DNA of 64,000 nt. It comes from Amyelois transitella (lineage: Eukaryota; Arthropoda; Insecta; Lepidoptera; Pyralidae). This document shows, one piece after another, positions 35,701-48,170 of this stretch. The notes beneath the pieces are model-generated. The model saw only the letters and a program-made list of their open reading frames with translations, was not told the DNA's origin and ran no database searches. The stretch covers positions 7,283,001 to 7,347,000 of the forward strand of contig NC_083508.1 of NCBI RefSeq assembly GCF_032362555.1. Reading direction: 5' to 3'. Each line of letters opens with the position of its first letter. Within the stretch, counting starts at the first letter, position 1. The position numbers and the translations under genes are program-made.

Positions 35701-38700
35701 AAAACCGTTACGAGCCGTAGTGTTCATCGAAAAACTGAGCCAGAGAATCAATCCATCACATTATTTAGCCATCCAGCTTTTAGTCTATTTGAGACTTTAC
35801 CCTTTGAAATCAGGGGTAGGCTGAAAGGTAAGGTAAGGAATAAAGACGTAAACTTACCTGGAATAGCAACAAACATGACTCTAAAGATTTCTAAATAAAA
35901 ATTGCTTATAATAATCTGGGCTTGCTAGATCAATGGAGCAGTAAATTTTTAATAGAAGTCAAGTATAGAAGTCTTCAGCAAGTTTTCCATTGTTCTATCA
36001 GGCTTGCAGTATTTTTTATTTTTGAGTCTGTGGGTTGCGGTAGTGACCTTACTTTTGGTCTTGGTCGGCATTCGATCATATGGATGACGTCAGTTTAGCA
36101 ACTGAAAATAATCTCGCCTTGATCCAATAATAATGCCAGCAACAAGCTGCAGGCTTTTAATTAACATCATAAAATTAAATAACATATCTCGTGCGTCTGT
36201 AATTGTAGAAAAAACCAATTGCTTCAAAAAAGAAATGTAGGAAAACGTCTCGCCTCTGAATATGTAAGTAAACTTAGTCTACATAGACAGTACCTGATGT
36301 ACAGGAGCAAGAATTCTAAGTAGATTTTAGTACTTAATTTTCAGAAAGGCGGAAAAATATTATAATTTCAGGAATGGTGAAATTAAATAATCATTTCAGG
36401 TAATTAAAATATATCTTTATAAATATGGTATAAAAAACATCAGGTAAGTACTTACCTACATACCTATTCACTGTACACTTTGGTACACTTCATAACAATA
36501 ATACGTATAGATACTTAGTGTAAATAAAGTATTCAAGTAAGTACAAATGGATATGACTAAGTTCGTTTGATAACGGATATGTAAATTCGTACAGCGACCA
36601 TATAAGGAAAGTTGATTTTGAGTAGGTACCTGCCTGCCTATGTAAGAGTAGTTATGGTAAGAGGCTTGAATGGATAAGTTTTTATATACCTACTACCTAC
36701 TTCATTATTTCGATGTATAAATCTTGATTGCTAAGTAATGGGAGGATACCTATGTGATTTTCGTAAGAAAGTTCATATTTATTTACTTAAAAAATGTGGC
36801 TTAAAGAATTTTTAATATCGACATAATAACACGTATCGCCTGTCTACTCGTATTCAAAGGCGACACGAACATGTATAGTGTTCAAGGATAGTAATAGACC
36901 CGTAACTATGTACTTATTGCCTACTGCTACTTCACTAACATTGGGGTTGTGTGTTGAGGTCAGGACACCTACTCATCAGCGCCACAAAACAGAATCAGTC
37001 ATTGGAAAGATAGCAATCGCGAAACGGTGCAATTTCATTTCGCCCACAATCGAATCAGTCATTTTATAGCTAATACATAATTTAAATACATAGCATCCAC
37101 GATGCATCTTTGTGTAAATTGCGAAAGACCTAAATCTAAGATTTTTTATTAGGTACACTTAGAACCTAGATTGATAATTTTTGAATGCTTGTAGATTATA
37201 CGTACAGTTATTACGAAAATAAATTTTCTTATGAATATTCTATTTTGACATGACAAATTTTTGCAAAAGAAAAAACTAGCTGATTTATTATTTATGAGTT
37301 GAGTTAGCTCAAGCCAGTGGTTGTCTATTATTAAAATTGAGAAAGTAGGTACTCTCGCTGGGCATATATACAATTAAGTATTTTGTACACCGACACGCTG
37401 ACCCACTTCAAAACAAATCTGTTAAACAAATGATTGCTTATTCAAAAAGTACTTTATAAATATTAGTTCCGTCCTGGTTCTGTCACCTTGGTTTACAAAT
37501 ATGTTTAAAACAAAAATGATTTCGGTTAACAAGAAGTTTAACAAACTGACCAAGTACGCACCTTGCCCCGAGAAAGTATTTATTCATCCCCTTAAAAAGT
37601 ATAGGAGTGTGATTAGCTGTTATATAATAAATATTATAATATTATATATTAATAAATGTTAACTTTTATATCTTTTAGGTAGTATTACTTGAAAATGTTG
37701 CAACTACTGATCATCATTCTCGATTCGTACTAAATACTTTTTTTTAAATTATGTATGCAGATTACCGAAGGCGGAGTGACGCGGCAAGTTGCGCGCGCGA
37801 TGGAGGTCCTGCACGCGAGCGCTCCCGGCGCACGCATGCGCGTGATGCGAGCCGCCTATCACTCCACAGCCGGACCGGGCATACCCGCCTCATCCTTTAT
37901 GCTCCACTCTTCGAGAAGGGTAAGATAATATGGTCGTAACGTATAATCCATACACACATAATCACGTCGAATAGCCTTTACCGGGTAGACAGGGCCGACA
38001 ATTATGAAAAGACTCAAAAATCACATTCAGCTGTATGGCTACAAATGATGGAATTGAGATTCAAATATTATGTAGTGACAGGTTGCTAGCCCATTGCCTA
38101 CAAGAAAAATCTTAAGTTTATAAACCGTTTTCTTAATCGCCTTTTACGACAATGGTTTGTTTGTAAGTTTGTAATATCTTTTTTCCACAATAATTTACAC
38201 CGGTAGATACAAGAAATACTTAGTATATGGTCCTATTCTTAAGCGCCGAGAACCATACGGCATACATATAATAAAATAGTAACTGACCGATGTCTGTATT
38301 TGAAAGACATACATACATATGGTCACGTCTATATCCCTTGCGGGGTAGACAGAGCCAACAGTCTTGAAAATACTGAATTCAGCTATTTGGCCTAATGATA
38401 GAATTGAGATTCAAATAGTGACATAAATCGCCTAAAAAAGAATCCCAAGTTGGTAAGTCTATCCCTTAGTCGCCTTTTCCATCCATGGGAAAGAGATGGA
38501 GTGGACCTATTCTTTTTTGTATTGGTGCCGGGAACCACACGGCACGGTATTTGAAAGAGTTTGTCATAAAATCGATACGGGGTCTATATAAGACCAACAG
38601 AAACTTCTGTTTGTATGTTTGTACTCGCGTCACCCGAATTACTTGCTTATTAATTATTGCGAGATAGGTTTTGTCCAACTTAAAATTTTCTCCCTCCAAC

Positions 38701-41700
38701 CTTCTCAAGGGCAAGAGGGTCAACTTTTTCAATGAACTTTTACGCCGAACCAAGTCGCGGGTAATAGATAGTAATATTATAAGTAAACGGTTTACACAAC
38801 TCTGTAGATATCCAAAGATAGACAAGACAAATTTCACCGTGGTCATGGACTAAAAAACTTGAAAAGGCAGGGCGCAATCAACTCATTTCATTCAATAGAC
38901 AATTATTTATTTCTTTCTGAAGGTTGTGTATCTATTGATAAATAATTGTACAAAAGATTCAGTTCTTATTTCTTTTTTCTGGTCTTATAATTTCAGGTCA
39001 TATCTTCCGGATTCAATCTCCTGGAATCACCGTCTATCCACAGCAAGCCGTTAGAGATATCCTCTACGCCATTAGAGTCATTTCCTGATTCAACCACAGA
39101 AAATTATAAAGTGACAGAACCAGACGACACGGAGATCTCCGAACCATCAAAATGGAGGGCATCTGCGAGTGGATCTACGCTGCGCATGCCAAGTGAAGAA
39201 TCATCATCAACAGACAATGCTAGTATCATTGATCTGGACAATAGATCTCATAGAAATTCATACAGAAAATACTCATACGACTCAGAAAACAGTGATTTTC
39301 CATCCTCTAGGAGGAGTAGCGCACGAGCTTCGCCTCTTCTAGATGCACCTATTACACTTAGTACTCTCAAATATAAATCACTTCTAAATAGTAGTAACGA
39401 CTGGAATAAAAGAAGAAAGAGTTATAGCTTTGAAGATACCGGTCCATCAAATGAAACAATCCTTCACAGCAATGACATTTTAGCTATGGAATCCTCAACA
39501 GACAGTGGTATTTGTAAATCAACTGAAATTGTAAACAATCTGGAAGATGACAAGTCTTCTCATTCATTTGGAAAAGCAAATAAATATACAGGCGGCCACG
39601 ATGAAACGTTCAAAGACTGGCTTCATAAAAATAGACCGATCACAGTAAGTAAAAACATACCACTGAAGCCCCGGAGACAGCACGATATAGTAATCGAAGA
39701 ACCAGCAGAAACTAATATATCACTGAAATACCCAGGTAAAGTTTGTATAACTGTACCTATAATGGTAGAAAAAGATAATTACGCGATTGCAGATAGCGAC
39801 AGAAAAGTAAAAAAAGTAGAATTTTGTAAAACGGAACTGCACTTTGCCGCAGAATCAGGTAAAGTGAATATTATAGCAACGGATGAGAAACCACCACCTA
39901 CCAGTGATTTCAGAAAAAGAAGAAGCGTTTTTGTGCCGATCACTGATAAATTCGGAAAACCTGTTATACTATTCGGTGAAAAAAGAGAATTATCAGACAT
40001 AACAAAAAATAATGAATTTCCAAAATATGACCATAGTGATCCTATTGAAGATGAAATTGAGAATACAGCAGCTACAAAGAGTATTCTCAAAAATAAGATT
40101 CCGAAACCCAAGCCGTATCTATTAGGAGAGAACACGGTACTTGGAAACTCGGATAGTTTATATTCAAAAGATCAGTCTAATGATTTCAGTGCAACATCAG
40201 GCGTTTTATTAATTAATAAACAACTTGAATCAGAAAGAAAATATAGTGATGAAAATATATCCACATTTACACACGAAGATGATGTAGGCAAAAATAATAA
40301 AAATATTAAGAGGACGATAAACAATGGTAAGTTTTCTTATTTTTATTTATATATTTCTAAACTAACATTATTAATAGACACAACGTTATTGTATGCATGT
40401 TTGTAATGTTTCCACTGAAAACTATTGCACTGATTTTGATGATATTTAACATTTAAAAAAATAACATAAGCTAATTTTGCTTCTGGGAATACGATGCCCA
40501 CGTAAAGTTAGTACATTTTTTTTATATAAAAATGCTAAAAAACAAGAGAACAATTTTTCTTGTATTTTTTTTCTCATATGTGTATATTATTTAATGTCCT
40601 TGTGTATTGAACAACTAATTTTACAATACATAGACTTTACTTACATTTGAAACATTTTAACTTTAGTATAAAATCTTGTTTTACGTCTTATTTTAATAGA
40701 TAAATTATTGTTACAGGTCCCCGGAATCACGAAAGCCCTTCTGATGAGAAAAATGAAAAAGGTCTGCAATTTGAAAATGCCACTCCTAAAGTAAATACTA
40801 TTAAAAATAAAATTATTGCACTGCCGATATCACCAATATCAAACGCAAAAACACGACAACTTCGAGAAAGTGATTTGACGTACTTTGGCATCGACAAAGA
40901 TATCATAAACAGCGTAAAAGAAAGAGCAATACGTACTGAAAATACATTATCTACCCATAATAATATAAGTGATACTATTTTCCAATCAGTAAAACTTATA
41001 AAGCGAATATCAAATAGTGCATGCAACAGTGAAGCCGAATCAGAAGACACTCCGGAATATCAGAATATAATTTTGAAAACGGACACATCTAAACCAACAC
41101 CTAAACCCAGGTCAAAATATAATGCAGATACCGAAAGAAATCTGCAGCCTATAACTGAACAATACTCTATTAACACTGAATCTTCTCAAGAATCTCGCCG
41201 GTCTAGGTCCAAGAAATATGAAGAAATAGTAGTTCCAACACCTCGAAGTCGATCGGAACCAGCTAAGAAACAAACTGCGCAAGAATTGTATAAAACTGAA
41301 CAACTCTTTGATACACATGCAGATAGAATTTCTCCGTCTCCAAGGTACTTCTCATCTACACTATACAATCCTTCCATGTCTACTGAATTTTTATAGCTTA
41401 ACAAGAAATATAGCTTAGGTACCACGCCATATTACGTATTAAAAAGTGAATTGAAAATTGCATTTGCAATCCTCAATTACTAAAAAAGTAAACATCATCC
41501 AACGCTATAAAGTAGTCAGTCGTGTTTATTACTCCTTTTATTACTATACATCTTTCATATAGAATTTTTTGTATATATTTGATAATATTGTGTTAATATG
41601 ACATAATAATTATTTTGTCTTGCTATATGAAACTCTAGCGCCCTTATTGATGGGTGTACTGCTTTAGTTTTGTGTTTGTTAGTCATAGTTTAAACGTTAA

Positions 41701-42944
41701 TGTGGACACAGGTTTCAGAGTATTTTTTAAATAAGTTTATTACCCTTTGCAAATAGAGTTGGTACCAACCACCTCAGCAACGGTTTACTTTAAATTGAAA
41801 TGTATCTAATCAAACTTAATTCTTAAAAATTTACTCTCACAAAATATTTCTTCTTTCAGATCCAAAAGACCTCAAAACATAGAATCAAGACGAAGAAAGC
41901 CATCCCCAATTAAGAGAGATATTCACAAAATTAGAACCTGTGAAGGCGAGGCTCCATTGTACGTCAATTTGAAAGCAAAAAATGAATATACAAAGGGTAT
42001 AAATCTTGCTAGATTTCATGAATCAGAAATGACAAAACATATTTCGGCTGAGGCTTCACATAATAATGGCAAAATAAAACGTAAAGAATCTTTGTCTCCG
42101 ATAAATAAAAAATCCCCAGAAATAGACAAAGGCAACACAATTAATAAAGCATTTAAAGTAGAAGATAGTTTGGAAAAGCGTCTAAAATCTACAAAGAAAT
42201 CAACCAAAATTCATCGTACTAAAAAACTTGTAACACCAGAACAATCACTCTGTGATCAGGCCAAAAATAATGAATTAACTGAAAATAAAATCAACGAAAC
42301 AAAAAGGTTCCTAGAAAACGGTGCAGGTTATAACAGAAATACAAAACGGGAACAGAAAACCAATTCATACAATAGAAAACCATTAGCTGAGAAACACGTA
42401 GATTTAAAACAGGACGCTATGATCAGAGACAAGGATAAACATATATTAAACGACATAGCAAAAGAAACTAATCACAGTACAAAATCTGACAAAAATTATA
42501 AAATCCCTGTTAATGGTGACTATAAAAGAACCAGTAGTGGAGAACGTCGTAGCCATAAAGATATTACAAATAGAAAAAAGATTGTAGAAAAGCCTATGAG
42601 AAATGAATACATTATAAATTATGATGACAAAAATGGGACTGTATCTTCAATATGCAAAATAAAATCTGTACATTCTCAATCTAATAGAAAGCCTGTAATA
42701 AAAGAGAAAAATAAAGAGAATCCAGATTACAAAGAGATAAAACACAGAACGATAGAAAAAACTTCTCTGCGTAAGTAAGTCGTGTACTTGCATGCCCTAA
42801 ACAATTCTAATAACAAACAGCATTCAACTATAACATGATTAAAATGAACACGTTTCAGTTCAACAACAGCAATGGAATCGGAACGGTATGAAGCAAGGAT
42901 GGACACTTAAAAATCGTATGCAAAGGTCTTGCCAGTTGTTATAG
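31597..42944 (+). CDS. Large disordered protein, about 1056 residues, six exons, unknown function
   Basis: Exons: 31597-31653, 37761-37919, 38997-40326, 40717-41344, 41860-42770, 42859-42944; every junction is GT-AG and phase-consistent. The first 72 residues ([19 protein letters not shown], then [20 protein letters not shown]) are the only compact part. The rest is Ser/Asn/Lys/Glu-rich and looks disordered. A better-patterned core in exon 3 ([20 protein letters not shown], then [14 protein letters not shown] and [13 protein letters not shown]) may be a conserved motif region. Proline-basic motifs ([18 protein letters not shown]) could bind SH3 domains. No membrane or catalytic domain was seen. 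Reading through the exon-4 donor at 41345 gives a shorter form ending at 41396, and reading through the exon-5 donor ends at 42778. Exon 1 could have alternatives. The family is not recognised; a scaffold or cytoskeletal adaptor is a guess. Confidence 0.72.
32452..32720 (+). repeat. tRNA-derived SINE, full-length, with A33 tail
   Basis: The head is tRNA-like: A-box-like tggctcagcggt (32462-32473) and B box ggttcgaatcc (32505-32515). The body (gcatgatgagaaaagaac, tatcgttgagttagtatctc) is shared with the copies at 12213 and 57899, and the copy ends in 33 uninterrupted A (32688-32720). The pure tail suggests a recent insertion. Confidence 0.88.
35080..35138. repeat. Perfect 28-bp inverted repeat with 3-nt loop
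   Basis: 35080-35107 (starting gagacatttctgacgcttca) is the exact reverse complement of 35111-35138, with only agg between. It could extrude as a cruciform or fold as an RNA hairpin if transcribed in the intron. Confidence 0.95.
35290..35397 (+). repeat. SINE 3' fragment, (TATG)n-tailed family
   Basis: From caacagctgaatattgcc through gttggctctgtctaccccgc to the tatgtatgtatg tail. Confidence 0.75.
35459..35496. repeat. Near-perfect inverted repeat
   Basis: cattatagattaatt and aattgatctataatg face each other around gcggt with about one mismatch. It lies in intron 1 of the disordered-protein gene. Confidence 0.8.
37952..38262 (-). repeat. SINE copy, diverged, (TATG)n-tailed family
   Basis: Full-length but degenerate minus-strand copy with an insertion of about 60 bp (38153-38212). 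It ends at gccgagaaccatacggca. Confidence 0.7.
38308..38546 (-). repeat. SINE copy, (TATG)n-tailed family
   Basis: Well-preserved minus-strand copy from catacatacatatggtcacg to gccgggaaccacacggca, only about 45 bp from the previous copy and in the same orientation. Confidence 0.85.
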
Positions 42945-43086
42945 TATTGCTAGTCTTCATTTACGCTGTAATTTTTTGTTTAAACATTAATATACAAATA
43001 AGATAACTGATCTCACCGTACTTAAGGGAAACCAGTGATTCCTTGAAAAGCTTTGAATAATCTTACAATACTCTATTCTAATATGC

Positions 43087-43092
43087 AATAAA
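43087..43092 (+). promoter_or_regulatory. Candidate polyadenylation signal of the disordered-protein gene
   Basis: AATAAA, 143 bases after the stop at 42944 and before the convergent NIF3L1 stop at 43143. The two genes are tail to tail with under 200 bp between stops, so their 3' ends must be close or overlap. Confidence 0.5.
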
Positions 43093-43142
43093 ACCTTTTT
43101 TAAACTATTTGAAACTTTTATTTCCATAAACATCTTAATTAT

Positions 43143-45417
43143 TCAGACAGTTATTAAAGGATCTTTATCATATTTACTTACAAATACTTCAATTTTATTT
43201 TGCAGCCTACTTTGAAGATCTATTGAAAATACGTTTAGGAATCCCCTTTCTGAGTCAGAGTGGTTGGTCAAAATAACGGAGATACCTTTCTGAGCCGCGT
43301 CAAGTACATCATGATGCAGCATTTCACCTGAAATACAAGATAAAGTGTTGTATTTGGTTGTAATATTGCGCAACACGGACTGGCTGCAGGTCGGGAGTGG
43401 GACGGGTATATTTCTACATTGTTTAATCTGTCGGAATTACCTCGATTTCTATACATTCCCATCAGATCGTAATATGAATATAGAATCCCATCGGACGAAG
43501 GTATAAAAATTCATATAAACTAGTCCTTCGCCGTGAACTCGAAATGAATTTAGATCTCGCAAACACTTTAATTTTTTAAGAAATTGTGATCGGTTGAGAT
43601 TATAATTGTATTGACAGCTCCTACAATAAATTTTAATTAAATGGTCCTTTTAAATTTCATCAAAATCAGACCGAAATTGTATCTATAAAGGCGGTTCGAA
43701 CATTATAGATAGGAACATAGGAAAGACGTCTACAATTTTCATGTTTGTAAGGAAAAATATCGGTTCGATAGTTTGCGAGATAATAATGTTAAAATGTACA
43801 TATAACTGTAGTACAGGCTGTGACTAAGTGGCGCTGAAAATCTCAAATAATCGCGAGGTCTACGATCGTGGTGTCGTACGACTGGTATTACAAAAAGAAA
43901 ATATTTGATTTTGTTTTGACTAGGGGCACCCCCTTTCAATATGTAACGCGCCTTACCAGACAACCTGTATAATTTGCTTACTTCTGAAATTTCTGCTTGT
44001 AGTTGTGTAGGAATAAGCTAATAATTACCAGTTAAATATAAGTCTGCTGAGACACCTTTTAATACAGAGCTTCCAGAACCTGCACAAAGTGCAACAGATT
44101 TTACTTTGTCATTCATGGTTTTTCCTTTTCCAATTGCGAATCTAACGTACTTCAGACCAGTAAGCTGTTTTACTTTTGCAACCGATTCTTCTAGTGATAT
44201 AGCAGTCGCCAAATTCAATAATCTGCAAATAATTTATATTGACTCATATTTAAAGTTTTCAACAGCATCCAAATGATGCCAAATGTGATAACTAGAGATC
44301 GGATAATCGGATGCATATTTAACTTAACTAATATTTTGGCTAAGAAAGTATGGAGGCGGCTTCTTGCTTTCGGGATTCGAATTATTTTGAATCCCGGAAA
44401 TTTTATTAAACAAGAAATTGAAACTTATCGCATATTAGGTATGATAAACACCTTTATAAACATAAGTGACGGATGATCATATTAATAAAAAATTACCTAC
44501 TTACCGGGATTCCAGAATTATACCGCGTTTTTTTAGTCGGTACGAATACATAATTAGAACGTTAAGTGTATAATGCCGAATCCCGGAATTTTTGAGGTAC
44601 AGAAGTACGTTCCATACTAACCCAACACCCCAACTTTAGGTAAATATACATCCGAATATCAGATCTCTAGTGATAACTCAATCTATTAAAAAATAATTTT
44701 TTATACCTCCCCGCGCCGACTGAAGGCGAAGAACCGCATATGATCGGTTGGACGTTCGTAAAATCAAATGCCGTAGCCAACCAATCGTTCACGCCGCCTA
44801 CTGCGCTATCCCAACTTGTGTGAGGTGAATATAATGAAATGCGTTTCTCAAGAAGAAACGAAACGATGCGCTCCTTCCAGGATCTAAAAGCAAAGCAAGC
44901 ATCAATTGTAGCTTACAAGTGAGAAATGAGCACGTTCATATTTTATTAAAACAGGTTTTTCTATTTATTTATACTCACTTTTGAACAACAGACTTCAAAG
45001 GTGCAAAAATAGGTGGATGATAGGAAATAATCATTTCACAACCATGATTGTCAGCTTCCACGGCTACTTCTTCAGTTAAGTCATTTGTAAGTAACAGTTT
45101 TGTAATATTTCTATAAGCAAAAATTAAAATTAAATACAAGAAAAAAACATTAGGTCTTTCTTAGACATTTATGGAATAAATGTATTAAGAATTAAATTAT
45201 TTTATTACCTAGGAGAATATGGCTCTACCAATAAGCCAGTGTTGTCCCAGCTCTCTGAAAGATCTTTGGGAGCAAAATCTTCAAGGACAGATATGACATT
45301 ATACAGGGTCAACCCAGTGCTATCTCCAGTCGTCATTTTAGGTGATGTGAAAGAAAAGGAAGCAGCTCGTAAATTAATATTTCTCTTCAATATGAATCTT
45401 GCTTTGTTGAAAAGCAT
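43143..45417 (-). CDS. NIF3-like protein 1 (NIF3L1)
   Basis: Five exons on the minus strand: 45417-45209, 45110-44979, 44883-44707, 44222-44029, 43327-43143; in phase, 298 residues. The N-terminal 20-25 residues (MLFNKARFILKRNINLRAAS) are basic and Ser/Arg-rich, like a mitochondrial presequence; a second Met follows at residue 28. NIF3/DUF34 hallmarks follow: LSESWDNTGLLVEP, the metal-site motif IISYHPPIFAPLKS, LYSPHTSWDSAVGGVNDWLA, then VALCAGSGSSVL and YLTGEMLHHD, and HSDSERGFL. These His/Asp/Glu residues form the di-metal centre of the family. The inserted domain between the two halves of the human protein is absent (GAGR joins LLNLATAISLEESV directly). The biochemical activity is unsettled; family members are metal-binding and linked to stress and metabolite repair. 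Confidence 0.92.
44285..44677. mobile_element. hAT-type MITE with 8-bp target duplication, in a NIF3L1 intron
   Basis: Element 44293-44669 (377 bp). Ends tagagatcggataatcgg and (complement of the right end) tagagatctgatattcgg are imperfect inverted repeats, followed by atgcatattta and atgtatattta. An exact gtgataac flanks it at 44285-44292 and 44670-44677. An 8-bp duplication with such ends fits hAT. There is no coding capacity. Internal cgggattc and gaatcccgg motifs recur. Confidence 0.85.
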
Positions 45418-45703
45418 CAGTTAAGCTGTAATTAAATAGATTCTAGTTAGACACTAGAATTTATATTATGTACTAAATTATTAAATATGCAACAACTACT
45501 TGAACTTCTACATATTCCAAGTATAAATAAAGATACACTTAATGCATCTAAAAAGATTAAGTTCAAAGGCAGTAGAAGAATTTATAATAGGCATAGGTTA
45601 TGTGAGTGAAACTATTTGTTACCAAAACATATTTATTGTAAACAAAATTGATTCCCAAAAATGACTACAATATAAAAACAAAGCAAGTGAAAGAACATTT
45701 TGA

Positions 45704-47066
45704 TTATTCTGTAAACTGCCATATTTTTATTTCTCCATCATCACTACAGGAAAGTAGCTCTTGGCTGCCATTCGGGTTCCAAGTGACACAGTTGACATCC
45801 TGAGCGTGGGCATTCAATTTGGTACAAATAAGTTCAAATGTTGGAGCATTTGGATCTGATTCCTCAGATTCTTTGAAGATTCTTATAATGTCATCACCAC
45901 ATGCAGTAACTAGTAAGCCAGTCTTGTGGCACCAGGCTATATCATAAACACATCTGGAGTGATATCCTGATAATGTACAAACACATTTCCAAATTGATTC
46001 TCTATCATTCACTATCACACCCTCTTGGTTGTCTGGTTTATATTCTTTCCAAATTTTAACAGTTTTGTCATCACTGCATGTGGCTAGTCTCGCACCTGTT
46101 TTATCAAAGGCCAAGCTCCATACAGTGGACTCATGTGATTGAAGAGTAGCAATACATGTCCAGTCATTGTCTACTGGATCTTCCTTATAAAGTTTAACAG
46201 TGTTATCATATGAGGCTGAGGCCAATATGTCTAGGCATGGGTGCCAAACTACCTAGAAACAAATTGTGCTTTAGATGTAATACATTTCATTATTAAAATA
46301 TAAGTGCAGAAAACATATAAGAAGGTACAAACTTTCTTGACATCTTGATTGTGCACATTCAAAACTGATTCACATTCATATTCATCTTCCCCGGCCACTT
46401 CCCAGACCCAAACTGATTTGTCCCTCCCACATGTTGACAGCAGCTGGCCAGATGGTGACCAAGCTACACTTTTGACTTCATTCTCATGGCCTTCTAATGT
46501 AGCATTACATTCAAACTGACCTGTTTTCAACACATTTATGTTAAAAATTATATTGGATTTGTTATTAATTAACTTCATAAAATTCATATATAGCCAAACA
46601 GCTGAACGTGGTTTATAAGTCTTTCAAGACTGTTGGCTTTGTCTACCCCGCAAGGGATATAGATGCGCTTTAGAAGCAGTAGTAGTTATAATTAGATTTA
46701 AGTGATGTGACGTCAAAAACTGATATCTTGTATGCAATTTTGAAAATAAATCTATTCTATTATATGTATATTCATATATCAAATTAAATACACACCACTT
46801 TTCTTATCCCAAATAGCTGTTGTTGCATCAAAACTGGCCGATGCCAAAAAATTCCCACAAGGTGACCAGGCCACTTGCCTTATTGTGCGTTGATGTCCAT
46901 CTACAAGAACTGTCTTAATCTTCCATTCAGTTCCTTCTTTACTCCATAGTTTTATAGTTTTGTCTTCTCCACATGATGCAAATATTTTACCCTGAGGGTG
47001 CCATGCTACATTCCAGACAATGCCTTTGTGACCATTTAATGTTTGTAGCAGTTCCAATTTCGCCAT
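45704..47066 (-). CDS. Ciao1: Ciao1, cytosolic iron-sulfur assembly WD40 protein
   Basis: Three exons on the minus strand: 47066-46796, 46520-46333, 46252-45704; in phase, 335 residues, the size usual for this family. The protein is a seven-blade WD40 propeller: [115 protein letters not shown] and [20 protein letters not shown], each ending in a D-x-W-type strand. These blades match CIAO1, the scaffold of the CIA targeting complex (with MMS19 and CIAO2B) that hands Fe-S clusters to cytosolic and nuclear apoproteins. It is divergently transcribed from WDR77, 1.1 kb away. A SINE fragment occupies its first intron. Confidence 0.95.
46591..46670 (+). repeat. SINE 3' fragment in Ciao1 intron 1
   Basis: gccaaacagctgaacgtgg to accccgcaagggatatagat; the tail is lost. 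Confidence 0.75.
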
Positions 47067-48170
47067 TTTCTGTTATGAATTTATGATCAATTATTTATTT
47101 TCTTGTAGCACCTATATTATTCATTTATTTATGACTTCTTACTCATTATTTAATGAACTAAGCAATAACAATATCACTATTGAATGTGGTTTCACTAAAT
47201 AAGTAACTAATTGTATTGAACGAGTCAATGGTCGAGGGCAGCTATTTGTTGTAAGTAGAAATTGAGAAATGTGCATCGTGAAGAAACATCCCGCTAGGAT
47301 TGAGTGAAGGATTGAAATATATTTCATGGTATGATTTAATTTTGAAAGTAAAGTACTACTGATATTCAAAGTCAACACCACATGAGGTACATACACTTTA
47401 CTAGCAAAAGGGAAAACAAATTGAAGACAACATGATTCACAAGCCAAAAAAATAAGCTTTAACCCAATGTTAACCTCATAAAAATCGGGAGTAGACAAAC
47501 AGAAGAAAGAGCTGATTTGACTGTGTTGGAATTTATAATCACAAACTAAAAAGAGATACCTACTTTTATAATCTACTGCATTAAGAGTTTAGGTATTTTT
47601 CAAAAACAATTTCGATACCTATTTCTTTCTTCTTTTTGGTTGATTACTCAGGAAGGTAAGGTTGTTTTGATATTTGAAGCAAGCACGTGACGTTAAGGAA
47701 ATGATAATTATTTTCAATGACTTTGACAGTTAAGTCCGTCAATCACGTCGTTATATAAACTTAAAACTAAATATTTGCAAGGTGCTTTTTACTATCATAA
47801 TTATTATTATCCAATGTGACGGACTTTAAACTTGTCCATTCGTATTCGTGCAGTTCTTTACGTTCTACATAAATAAATGAACGTTCCGTGAATATCATCT
47901 TTTAGTAAATTTTCGATGTAGTGTTTACACAATGTTTAATTAAACCTAAAATATTTGAGAATTGAGATTGAGAAAATTTCATAGGGGTTGGTAACTCTAG
48001 ATAAATGACAATTGATGACAGACAGACAGATGACAGGTAGTCAATTCAAAAAATTTTGTTGTCATGTTTTGAGTTTGTGATTTTTATTCGGGTAAATTTA
48101 CTGTAATGTTTTTAGTTTGTATTGCCTTCTTTTATAAATATTTGTGAAATAGCAAAAGTAACCGTTCAAT
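47067..48170. promoter_or_regulatory. Bidirectional promoter region of Ciao1 and WDR77
   Basis: 1.1 kb between divergent ATGs. The WDR77 side has tgatgacagacagacagatg at about 48011 and other TGACA repeats, like those between sloth1 and the orphan gene. A minus-strand open frame at 47139-47498 is not supported as a gene. Confidence 0.45.

Larger units (their letters stand above)
31654..37760. other. Intron 1 of the disordered-protein gene
   Basis: About 6.1 kb with repeats (SINEs at 32452 and 35290), a perfect hairpin at 35080-35138 and a GC-richer patch at 35550-35635. No coding exon is supported. Confidence 0.5.

Noticed and set aside
39779-40135. Minus-strand ORF of 118 codons
   Set aside because: Antisense shadow of the long exon 3 of the disordered-protein gene.
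47139-47498. Minus-strand ORF of 119 codons between Ciao1 and WDR77
   Set aside because: AT-rich, no recognisable domain and no splice context; more likely a chance frame in the shared promoter region.
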